A stretch of 33,585 nucleotides of DNA from Blastocatellia bacterium AA13 (GTDB lineage Bacteria > Acidobacteriota > Blastocatellia > UBA7656). Each line of letters begins with the position of its first letter. The first letter of the stretch is position 1. The stretch lies in assembly GCA_003222245.1 (NCBI GenBank), contig QHVH01000051.1:1-33585 (forward strand), written 5' to 3'. A program made the translations under genes and the position numbers. A model generated the notes under the pieces. That model was not told where the DNA came from. It saw only the letters and a list, made by a program, of their open reading frames with translations, and ran no database searches. Shown in pieces: positions 16,594-24,090 of the stretch.

Positions 16594-17133
16594 TTATCGG
16601 CCGCGTCGCGGCGCTCCGAATAAGTCCCCATTGATGTTGTTGACTTGAGCGGTTGCGGGCACGACTTCAAAAGGTATGCTTACGTCCAGCGTTTTAGGCG
16701 GCAGACAAGCCTGATCATTGCACGCCTGCACGGTCAGCTTTGCTCGCAAGGTGTAATTGCCGGGAGCTAATGAAGGGAGCGCTCGCAGTGTGAATCGAAT
16801 AATCGCGCGGCCTTCGAATACCGACATGGGCGTTTTTGAAAAAGGAAACTTGCGCATGCTTGCCGGAGGATAGATGGCGGCCGAGGCGGTCGCTCCACTC
16901 AACGGCTCAATTTTCAAGGCAGCCGGGATCAGGAATTTATCGAGAGGTCGATTCGAGTTGATGTGATAGCCCTGGCTTATGTTGACTACCACCGCGGCCT
17001 TCACGGTCGCGCCCTGCTTTACCTTGTCGACTGAAAGCGCGCCCGACGCTTTGACCACGTCGGCCGAGGACTGAGCAAGCGCCGATGATGCGGCGATGAT
17101 GATAAGCGCGAGGACAAAGGGAGCGGTCTTCAT
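16594..17133 (-). CDS. Stand-alone DsbD N-terminal-domain-like periplasmic protein
   Basis: The 179-residue protein starts with a clear signal peptide (MKTAPFVLALIIIAASSALA, cleaved before QSSAD). The mature part resembles the N-terminal domain of DsbD, the periplasmic immunoglobulin-fold domain that passes electrons to DsbC-type partners. The features are GYHINSNRPLDKFLIPAALK, PFSKTPMSVFEGRAIIRF and the C-terminal VQACNDQACLPPKTLDVSIP. Cys138 and Cys143 fit the redox pair of that domain. The membrane and thioredoxin-like parts of DsbD are absent. A strong AGGAGGAG ribosome site precedes ATG 17133. It sits between the oxidoreductase and sugar transferase genes; a link to envelope redox or metal handling is inference. 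Confidence 0.82.
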   Translation of the reverse strand: MKTAPFVLALIIIAASSALAQSSADVVKASGALSVDKVKQGATVKAAVVVNISQGYHINSNRPLDKFLIPAALKIEPLSGATASAAIYPPASMRKFPFSKTPMSVFEGRAIIRFTLRALPSLAPGNYTLRAKLTVQACNDQACLPPKTLDVSIPFEVVPATAQVNNINGDLFGAPRRGR

Positions 17134-17180
17134 TAGCGATTCTCCTCCTCCTGTTAGGCCCGAAGCCCGGCAGCGAAAAG

Positions 17181-17206
17181 AGGGGCGGTCACCGAGCGCC
17201 GCCCCT
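17181..17206. repeat. REP-like GC-rich palindrome, copy 1
   Basis: AGGGGCGG (17181-17188) and CCGCCCCT (17199-17206) form a perfect 8-bp stem with a 10-nt loop, followed on the plus strand by ACATTTGTTTGATT. The same arms, a similar loop and the same ACATT-plus-T-rich tail occur at 26782-26821. Both copies lie between minus-strand genes in the same orientation. The T-rich side faces the plus strand, where no gene is read, so a repeat element is more likely than a terminator for the flanking genes. Confidence 0.6.
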
Positions 17207-17253
17207 ACATTTGTTTGATTGCTCGATGAACATTAAAATACGCCTGTCGAAAG

Positions 17254-19449
17254 CTAATTCGAGTTATCCGGCATTGCCGAATCTATGGGCACTCTCACGC
17301 CGGCGCGTATGCTCGCAAGCGCGCTAAACGTTGCCAGGCTCGTCGCCATAAGCGATGCCATATCGATTGGCGGCGATGTCTGATTTCTTACGGCGCTCAG
17401 GAACGCTTCGATCTCATTCTTGTGACCCTTGTCTTGAGTGCGGCCGCCGAGCTTAACCTCTCGCCGGTTTTTGACGTAGACGCCGGACTTAAAATCATCG
17501 ATCCGGGCAACACTCCCCTCGCAGAGAATTTCTACGCGCTCCTTCTCAACGGAGGGGTCGCCGCCGGCGGCATATACTATTGTCGCGATCGAACCGTCCT
17601 GCATTGAGATCGTGACGATGACGCTGTCGTCCGGGGAGCCCGAGATCGTCGAAGCCGATACAGCTTCGGCGAACACGTGAGCGGCGAGCGAGCCGGTCAG
17701 GTACTGAACAAAATCGATGAAGTGGCATACTTCGCCCACGAGTCTTCCGCCGCCTTCTACTTCGTCGTGACTCCAATGACCCGCTGGAAGCGCTCCCGCG
17801 TTTACTCGGTAGACTATTGTCAGCGGACCGCGACGGCCGGCCAAACGCTGTTTTACGTCCATTGCCAGGGGAGCGAATCGCCGGTTATATCCAACGGTCA
17901 GGAGCCCGCCTGTCTCAGTGAGCGCGCTTGCGATCAGCTTCAAGTCATCTTGATTCACCGCGAGCGGCTTTTCGACAAAAACCGCTTTTCCCCGGCGTAA
18001 ACATTCGGCGGCAATACGCGCATGGGAATCGTGCCTTGTTGCGACAAAAACAACATTGGTCTGGTCGTCATTGAGAATCTGTTGGTAATCGGTAACAGCG
18101 TATCCGAATCCGAACATCTCCGCGGTGTTCTTGCCGCTGATTCCGGTCGCGGTGGCGACACCGGTCAGGCGTACGCGGTTGTGGGTTTTTACGATCGGCA
18201 GCAGAACACCCTTCGCAAAGGCGCCGGCGCCTATGAAGCCGATTCCGATATCGCCGCTTGCAACCGAACCCGAAGGCTTTCTAGCTATGACGCGCGCCGA
18301 TTGAGCCGCGATAGTTATTGGATACTCGAGCACGACTCCGCAGCGCAAAGCGCCTTCGGCGTCTCCGCTTTTGCCGAGAATTGCATCGTAGGCGTCATTG
18401 GCGTGCTCAATCTTGAATCGATGAGTGGTTAGCGCATCGGTATTGATTTTCCCGTCCGCGAGGAGCCGGAGGAACTCCTCCATATTTCGCTTTTCAGTCC
18501 AGCGAACAAATCCGATCGGATAGTCGACGCCCTTCTCCTCGTACTGAGGATCGTAGCGACCCGGTCCATAAGACCGGGACAGTCTCAGCTCGAGTTCTTT
18601 GTGATAAAACTCGTTTCTGGGGATGTTCAAACCGACCAGTCCAACAACCACTACTCTACCGCGATCCCTCGCGAGTTCCGCCGCAAGCTCAATCGGCCCA
18701 TCGGACTTTGATCCGGCGGTAATGATTATAGAGTCCGCGCCGCGGCCTCCGCTGAGCGCCCCGCACGCGCCGCGAGCCTCTTCGTCGCCGACTGCAACGG
18801 CATCAATTCCTGACTGCCTCGCAAGCTCGCACATACGGCGATCTAGGTCGATCCCCAACACGCGGCAGCCCGCTGCCTTGAGAATCTGCACCGTGAGCTG
18901 GCCGACCAGCCCGAGGCCGATGACGGCTACGATCTCGCCCAGCTTTGCCTCGGCCTGTCGAACGCCCTGGAGCGCAATGGCTCCAACGGTCGTGTAGCAG
19001 GCTGAATCCATCGATACATTTGGAGGCGCCAGAGCGCAGAGGTTCTTTGGTAGGAAATTGATTTCGGAGTGAGATGCGTAGCCCGCGCCCGCGCACGCCA
19101 CGTGATCGCCCGGCCGAAATTCCGTCACGCCTTCAGCTACTTCGAGTACAACGCCGGATGAACTATAGCCGAGGGGAGTTACCTGATTGAGACGGGCTTT
19201 GACTTTTTGATAGGTGGCGCGAAGGCCTTCGCGCTTGAAAGTGTCGATTACTTGTTTGACCTTATCCGGACGCTCCCTGATCTTTCCGATAATGGAGCTC
19301 TGCGCAGTCTCGACCGTGGTTCGTTCGGTGCCTGCGCTAATAAGGGAATATTCAGTTCTTACGAGGACCCCGCCCGGTCTGAGCGCCGGAGGCGGGATTT
19401 CATCGACCAGGAGCTCGCCTGTCCGGAAATTCTGAACGACCTGTTTCAT
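17254..19449 (-). CDS. Bi-domain oxidoreductase: zinc-type alcohol dehydrogenase + Gfo/Idh/MocA
   Basis: The 731-residue protein fuses two nucleotide-binding dehydrogenases. The N-terminal half (about 1-375) is MDR/alcohol-dehydrogenase-like: YSLISAGTERTTVE, GYSSSGVVLEVAEGV, FRPGDHVACAGAGYASHSE and a Rossmann turn in AVIGLGLVGQLTVQILKAAG (about 175-194). The C-terminal half (about 400-730) is Gfo/Idh/MocA-like: a second NAD(P) motif GIGFIGAGAFAKGVLLP (from about 402), ATRHDSHARIAAECLRRGKA and the family's VEKPLAV with Lys494. Such fusions recur in exopolysaccharide and capsule loci, where they are thought to build modified or rare sugars; the substrate is not established. ATG 19449 follows the stop of the zinc-ribbon gene by 6 nt, so the two are tightly coupled. 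It is cytosolic. Confidence 0.9.
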   Translation of the reverse strand: MKQVVQNFRTGELLVDEIPPPALRPGGVLVRTEYSLISAGTERTTVETAQSSIIGKIRERPDKVKQVIDTFKREGLRATYQKVKARLNQVTPLGYSSSGVVLEVAEGVTEFRPGDHVACAGAGYASHSEINFLPKNLCALAPPNVSMDSACYTTVGAIALQGVRQAEAKLGEIVAVIGLGLVGQLTVQILKAAGCRVLGIDLDRRMCELARQSGIDAVAVGDEEARGACGALSGGRGADSIIITAGSKSDGPIELAAELARDRGRVVVVGLVGLNIPRNEFYHKELELRLSRSYGPGRYDPQYEEKGVDYPIGFVRWTEKRNMEEFLRLLADGKINTDALTTHRFKIEHANDAYDAILGKSGDAEGALRCGVVLEYPITIAAQSARVIARKPSGSVASGDIGIGFIGAGAFAKGVLLPIVKTHNRVRLTGVATATGISGKNTAEMFGFGYAVTDYQQILNDDQTNVVFVATRHDSHARIAAECLRRGKAVFVEKPLAVNQDDLKLIASALTETGGLLTVGYNRRFAPLAMDVKQRLAGRRGPLTIVYRVNAGALPAGHWSHDEVEGGGRLVGEVCHFIDFVQYLTGSLAAHVFAEAVSASTISGSPDDSVIVTISMQDGSIATIVYAAGGDPSVEKERVEILCEGSVARIDDFKSGVYVKNRREVKLGGRTQDKGHKNEIEAFLSAVRNQTSPPIDMASLMATSLATFSALASIRAGVRVPIDSAMPDNSN

Positions 19450-19455
19450 CAGGTA

Positions 19456-20430
19456 TCAGATATGAGGGTAGCTGGCGCGCCGTTTGTGCCGGTGAATTTG
19501 AAGAATCTTATGAACCTGTCGCGGGCTTACTTTCCCAATGTTGTTCGCGATTGTGATATGCAACCCGTGCTCGGGCGGCGCGGGCGCATCCAGATACTTT
19601 TGATATTCCTCAAGGATGCGCTCCTGAAGCTCGGGCGAAGGATCCGAGACGCTGACGAAAGCGCGTTCATCGTCGTGCAGCACGTCGAGCCATCGGAGCA
19701 CTTGCCATCTGGTCACGTATCCGAGTTGCTCGGCGATTCTATCGGGCATTTCGATAAGCCCGTAACGGCTCTTTTCGAGCTCACTCCAGTAGGTCTTCTC
19801 TATTTCGAAGAGTTGTTGCCGGGATGGAGTGGGTGTAGGCGATTTTTCATATTGAGAGAGCGACCACTCTCTTATCGCGTTCATCACCTGTTTGTACGGA
19901 ACTCCGAATGCGACGCTGATCGCTTTGCGGCGTCCGCCGTCCGGCCTGTGTCCGTTCTCCACAAAGCGCTTATACATCTCGATAGCGCGAGCTTTCAGCT
20001 CATTGGTGAACTCGACCCTCGTTTGATTCAGCTCGCGTAGGACATCGGCGACGAGTTTGCGCTTGACCCAGAGTTTTTCGGCGATTTCCCCGTGAATGTC
20101 TTTGATCTTGAGATTCTTATCGGTATAGCTGTTCTCGTAGCACTCGATAATCTTGTCCCGCAGCTCGGGCGTCAGAGCGGCGGTTTTCGGGGATCGCGCG
20201 GTCTTTTCTCTCCGGGGTTGAGCAGCGGCGGGCGCGCTTCTGGGAAAGTTGCCCCGTGGAGCTACTCGAACGGCCTGGACCGGCTGCTTGTACTCGGCCG
20301 GCGCTGGCGCCGGAATGTGTTTCACAACGCGCTTCTTTGAACACTTCAAACAGAGAGAAGCCTTTCTGTCTGGGGAGAAGAAAGTCGCGTTGCAGGATGA
20401 ACAGGTTCTACGAAACTTCATTCCGCTCAT
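19456..20430 (-). CDS. Zinc-ribbon protein with four tandem HTH-like repeats, function unknown
   Basis: The 324-residue protein begins with a four-cysteine zinc ribbon: C10-x2-C13 (RRTCSSCNATFFS) and C27-x2-C30 (LCLKCSKKR). A Pro/Ala-rich linker (about 38-84) follows. The rest is four related units of about 50 residues at about 86-134, 141-190, 203-251 and 265-313. Each has an opening helix (LTPELRDKIIECYEN; FTNELKARAIEMYKRF; QLFEIEKTYWSELE; SPELQERILEEYQKYL) and, 20-odd residues later, a turn and recognition-like helix (EIAEKLWVKRKLVADVLREL; AISVAFGVPYKQVMNAIREW; RIAEQLGYVTRWQVLRWLDV; ITIANNIGKVSPRQVHKIL). This looks like a multi-HTH nucleic-acid-binding protein. I do not recognise a family. 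It is cytosolic. It lies 6 nt upstream of the oxidoreductase gene inside the polysaccharide locus, so it may regulate that locus. Confidence 0.75.
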   Translation of the reverse strand: MSGMKFRRTCSSCNATFFSPDRKASLCLKCSKKRVVKHIPAPAPAEYKQPVQAVRVAPRGNFPRSAPAAAQPRREKTARSPKTAALTPELRDKIIECYENSYTDKNLKIKDIHGEIAEKLWVKRKLVADVLRELNQTRVEFTNELKARAIEMYKRFVENGHRPDGGRRKAISVAFGVPYKQVMNAIREWSLSQYEKSPTPTPSRQQLFEIEKTYWSELEKSRYGLIEMPDRIAEQLGYVTRWQVLRWLDVLHDDERAFVSVSDPSPELQERILEEYQKYLDAPAPPEHGLHITIANNIGKVSPRQVHKILQIHRHKRRASYPHI

Positions 20431-20510
20431 ATTGTTTCCCTAGTCTACTGACGGACCCTGCAAACTTCAAGGGTCTGTTACGCGGCCTCCGAGAGGACGT
20501 ATTCAGACCT

Positions 20511-22376
20511 TTAATCGATCCTGGGAGCCATTATGGTGACCCCGTTGTTCATTGCGCTTATTACGTAGCCGCGCGAAATAAATCCAATGACCCGGTCGTG
20601 AGGGCGGTCGGCCTCATCCGCGTCGACCTGCTGCGCTTCCGAGATTTCATCGGTCAAGTCGCCTCCGATCAGGATTAGCCTGAACTCGCGGTTTGCGATC
20701 ATCTGATAGATACGCTCCCGGTCTTGTTTGGTTACTCCGGCTGAATCGAACCACGGCAGCCGTGTAGTATTTTCCCTTCCCGACAGAAAATAAACCGAGG
20801 TCATCTTACGAGAGAGCGCGAAAATCGCATCGCCCGGAATACTGTTGTTCGCCACATAATCTACGACTGCATTCAAGCGTGCTGCTTCCGCCGGTTCTCC
20901 CGCAACCCACGACCCTCGTTGAAAAGTGAGCGGCGCATTTTCTTTCCATCGCAACCCCGAAACGAACTGAGTCGACCATGTGACTCGGACTCCAATAACA
21001 ATGATGAGAATGCTCACGGCGCTTGCTATGAAAACTCGGTGGTGACTGAGCTGCGTTAATGGCTTCGGGCCTGCTCCGCTTGACGCTGTAATCAGCGCGA
21101 GCACCAAGAGCAGGGAAAGCGGCAGCGCGCGAACAAGATGATCCAGGTCAGAACGTGGAAATACTTCCAAGAACGCGGCCGTGCTGAACCATGACAGCGT
21201 CATCACTCCGGCGCGTCTTGAATTATCGATTGCCTCCGGGATTGCATTCGAGATTTTGGCCGCAACTGCCCGCGGCTTACGCTGCATTGCGGCCGCTACT
21301 CGGACGAATGCGGCGCCGGCGGCCCAGATCGGCAAATAATATGCCTGCGCGATCAGCGAGCGGCCCAACCCGCCCGCCAATCCCAGGCCCGAAACGAGCA
21401 CCGCCGCCGCGAGGAGGCACGCAGCGGCAAGAACATAAATCGGAAATGTACGCGGGGCACGGCGGCTCCAGAATGCTCCGGCAATTACGATCAGGACGAG
21501 CGCTACGGTCGAGAAGCCGAGCACGCGCGGATGGGGCAATGCGATCCCTTTTGCCTCGCCGTAAGCTGTCGCATGATTCAGGAAGTGCTTGAACATCGGT
21601 ACGAACGCGGATTGAGCCGCTAGAATTAGCGACATCAAAACGACGATCGCTCCGAATCCTAGCAAGATCGGCAGGACCTTCTTGACTCTTGATCTGATTG
21701 GGGAGCGTTCGGTCCTGTCGAACAGAAGCTCCAGCGGTTCAAACACGCTCAGCAATCCGGCGATTAGAACGTATGAGCCGACATTGTGCTTGAAGAGAAA
21801 GACCAGACCAGCGCTAGCTCCGGCCAGAACGAGCAGCCAGTTTCGAGTAACAAATGACGAAGGACAATTAACGAGGTATTCACGCCGCTTCAACACGAGG
21901 AGACAGGAGGCGAGTACGAACACCATTCCGTATTGAGTCGGGAATACTTTGAGGACATCGCCGTAACCGACCCATGCTAAAGCCATCATCACCGGCAGGA
22001 CGAGGCGCCATCCCGATAGAAATCTCCGCGAAATCAAAAAGAGAAGCAGGATCGCTAAAACTCGCGCGATCAACACACCCGCCCGGCTCGTAGCGAGATT
22101 TGTCCCGAAGACCTTAAACAGCGCCGCGTTCAGCCACAGAACGCCAGGCGTGTAGTTGTACAAGAAATCACGGTATGGGGCCTCGCCCTGCAGCACTCTT
22201 TCGGCAGGCGAGAGGTTATAGCCGATCACTGCCGGCGCGACTCCGTGGCGAAGAAAGATCCCAAGTACAGCGAACGAGACAACCGCGCACGCTATAAGCT
22301 GAAGCCCAAGCTGAAGCGATTCCGGCCGAGTCCAACCTCGCGTTCTCATTGTGAGAGGAATATCCAGATCAGTCAT
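20511..22376 (-). CDS. GT-C type membrane glycosyltransferase (PMT/ArnT-like)
   Basis: The 621-residue protein has roughly 11-12 spans. The first large extracytoplasmic loop carries SPAERVLQGEAPYRDFLYNY and TPGVLWLNAALFKVFGTN, the typical arrangement of family 39/83 polyprenyl-phosphate-dependent glycosyltransferases, where an acidic residue after the first span is catalytic. The C-terminal soluble part (about 490-621), with DYVANNSIPGDAIFALSRK and RFLILIGGDL-like segments, would be periplasmic. These enzymes add a sugar from a polyprenyl-phosphate donor to a lipid-linked or protein acceptor outside the inner membrane. Its ATG at 22376 overlaps the flippase stop by 8 nt, so translation is coupled. 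The donor and acceptor are unknown. Confidence 0.82.
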   Translation of the reverse strand: MTDLDIPLTMRTRGWTRPESLQLGLQLIACAVVSFAVLGIFLRHGVAPAVIGYNLSPAERVLQGEAPYRDFLYNYTPGVLWLNAALFKVFGTNLATSRAGVLIARVLAILLLFLISRRFLSGWRLVLPVMMALAWVGYGDVLKVFPTQYGMVFVLASCLLVLKRREYLVNCPSSFVTRNWLLVLAGASAGLVFLFKHNVGSYVLIAGLLSVFEPLELLFDRTERSPIRSRVKKVLPILLGFGAIVVLMSLILAAQSAFVPMFKHFLNHATAYGEAKGIALPHPRVLGFSTVALVLIVIAGAFWSRRAPRTFPIYVLAAACLLAAAVLVSGLGLAGGLGRSLIAQAYYLPIWAAGAAFVRVAAAMQRKPRAVAAKISNAIPEAIDNSRRAGVMTLSWFSTAAFLEVFPRSDLDHLVRALPLSLLLVLALITASSGAGPKPLTQLSHHRVFIASAVSILIIVIGVRVTWSTQFVSGLRWKENAPLTFQRGSWVAGEPAEAARLNAVVDYVANNSIPGDAIFALSRKMTSVYFLSGRENTTRLPWFDSAGVTKQDRERIYQMIANREFRLILIGGDLTDEISEAQQVDADEADRPHDRVIGFISRGYVISAMNNGVTIMAPRID

Positions 22377-23874
22377 TCTCTAGCGATCGGCTGGCAGGCG
22401 CTGCCGCGGTGCTGCTTAGCTGCGCGAGCGGTTTCGGATCGGCGGGAAGTTCCGAAAGCGCCTCAGAGCGAGCCAACAGAGGAAAGCTGTTGACGGCAGG
22501 TTCAGTTGCGTTGGACTGCTTGATCCGGCCCCAGAGTTCCCGAGACAGCTCTGATAATTTGCGCCGCTCCTTTTCATCGTAGAAATTCAGGAGATAGAGA
22601 AATCCTGGAAATGAAAGTGCGAGCAATACCTTTATCAGAAGCGTGATGTAGAAGCCCATGCGCAATGTACCAGCGCCTTTGAAGTAGTCGATAATATAGA
22701 AGAGGGTTATTATCGCGCTTCCAACCGCCAGCGCCGAAGATACGCGCCCCCACTCATATCTCACCTTGTAGAACAGCGACGATGCCCAATACCTGAATCC
22801 GCAGAATGCGATGTAAGAGAGCAGAGTGGCTACCGTAGCGCCAAGCATGCCGTAGCGCGGAATCAGCAGGACGTTGAGACCAAGATTGACCGCGAGCGCC
22901 GCTCCTATTACGACAGGAGACAGGATAGTTCGCTTTCTCAGGGTGATCCCTACATTGAGCACTCGCGAAGCGCCGTCCAACACCGTCGAAAGCGCAAGCA
23001 GCGGTATTACCACCGCGGCCGGCCAGTATTTCTGAAGGCCGAACCGTATGATTCCATCGCCTGCAACCGCGGATACGCACAGCGCGAGAAACATTCCGGC
23101 GATTACCATGTAAGTCAACACGCGAGCGTAATATTCGTCCGCGCCTTCCTCATTCATCACTGAAAACCGCATCACGGTCCAGACCTGACTGAATGGCACG
23201 GTGATCAAGATCGAGATCACCGAGACAATGCTGTTCGCGATTGTATAAGCGCCGACCTCCTTGAAGCCGCCGTATCGCTCGACAAAAAAGCGGTCGATTG
23301 CGGTGAAGAGAATAAAGGCAAGCTGGCCGAAAATGAGAGGCGCTCCGAACCCGAGCATTCCTCGCAGCTCCGTTGCTGAAAATTTCAGGCTGAGCTCGCG
23401 CCGGACAGCCCAGAAAAAAATCAGCGCTTCAAAGGCGGTTCCAAGCAGCCTCCCTGTCAAAACGCTTTTGGCGCTTGGCTCGACGAAGAAAACCATGTAA
23501 GTGATTGCGCCAAACTGCACCAGCAGGGAGACGATACTGAGCGCCGAAAACCGCGCGGATCGGAAGTTCACTCGCAGTATCGAGGCCGGCACCGTAGTAA
23601 TGACTTCGAAGAAACAGGTAAGAAACACCAGCCGCATCAGCTCGGCGTGGTTTTCTCCCGCTGCCTTTAACAAGTCGCGCCCGTCGTCTCCGCGAAGGAC
23701 AATGCTCGAAATCTGAGGCGCCAGCGGCAGGAGAATCAGCATCGCGAGCACTGTTACCGCAAGGAGGAATAAGAGCGTCGAGCCGACAATCCGTTTTCGA
23801 TGTTCCGGGTCGTCAGTCTCATAATAGTGCCGAAAAAAGGCGTGATTGAGACCCATCTGCAGGACGATCGTCAA
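22369..23874 (-). CDS. Wzx-like polysaccharide flippase (MOP superfamily), start codon unclear
   Basis: The protein has at least 11 membrane spans of the polysaccharide-transport/Wzx type, with GMLGFGAPLIFGQLAFILFT and FFVERYGGFKEVGAYTIANS (the D/E-R-F/Y-G-xxxVGxYxxA region), and NLGLNVLLIPRYGMLGATVA. It would flip undecaprenyl-linked repeat units to the periplasm. The listed start is the first canonical codon, a TTG at 23874-23872, but this cuts the first span. The same frame is open upstream to the yfhO stop at 24093-24091 and encodes a typical Wzx N-terminus: DKIKKTLKHAFTFGIGSVAS, then AYGVLLLPIYLRKIRTSEVG. No ATG, GTG or TTG exists in that stretch. True translation probably begins near 24078-24022 at a non-canonical codon, or by readthrough of the TAG, or a base is wrong. 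The C-terminal tail is a low-complexity cytoplasmic stretch rich in Ser, Pro and Ala. Confidence 0.8.
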   Translation of the reverse strand: MTIVLQMGLNHAFFRHYYETDDPEHRKRIVGSTLLFLLAVTVLAMLILLPLAPQISSIVLRGDDGRDLLKAAGENHAELMRLVFLTCFFEVITTVPASILRVNFRSARFSALSIVSLLVQFGAITYMVFFVEPSAKSVLTGRLLGTAFEALIFFWAVRRELSLKFSATELRGMLGFGAPLIFGQLAFILFTAIDRFFVERYGGFKEVGAYTIANSIVSVISILITVPFSQVWTVMRFSVMNEEGADEYYARVLTYMVIAGMFLALCVSAVAGDGIIRFGLQKYWPAAVVIPLLALSTVLDGASRVLNVGITLRKRTILSPVVIGAALAVNLGLNVLLIPRYGMLGATVATLLSYIAFCGFRYWASSLFYKVRYEWGRVSSALAVGSAIITLFYIIDYFKGAGTLRMGFYITLLIKVLLALSFPGFLYLLNFYDEKERRKLSELSRELWGRIKQSNATEPAVNSFPLLARSEALSELPADPKPLAQLSSTAAAPASRSLEND

Positions 23875-24090
23875 GATGGTAAGCGCCGGCGTTACAAGAC
23901 CCAGTAGGCCGACCTCGCTGGTTCTGATTTTTCGGAGATAGATTGGAAGAAGCAGGACGCCGTAAGCGCTGCTGGCAACGCTGCCGATGCCGAAGGTAAA
24001 CGCGTGCTTCAGGGTCTTTTTGATCTTGTCGTAGATTTGTGAGTCCCGCCTGCTTTGGAATCGGCCTTCGGCGCCAATCGGTGATTGATT

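Noticed and set aside
19207-20040. 277-codon plus-strand open frame antisense to the oxidoreductase and zinc-ribbon genes
   Set aside because: Both minus-strand genes under it have convincing domains or internal repeats; the plus-strand product matches nothing and has no initiation signals.
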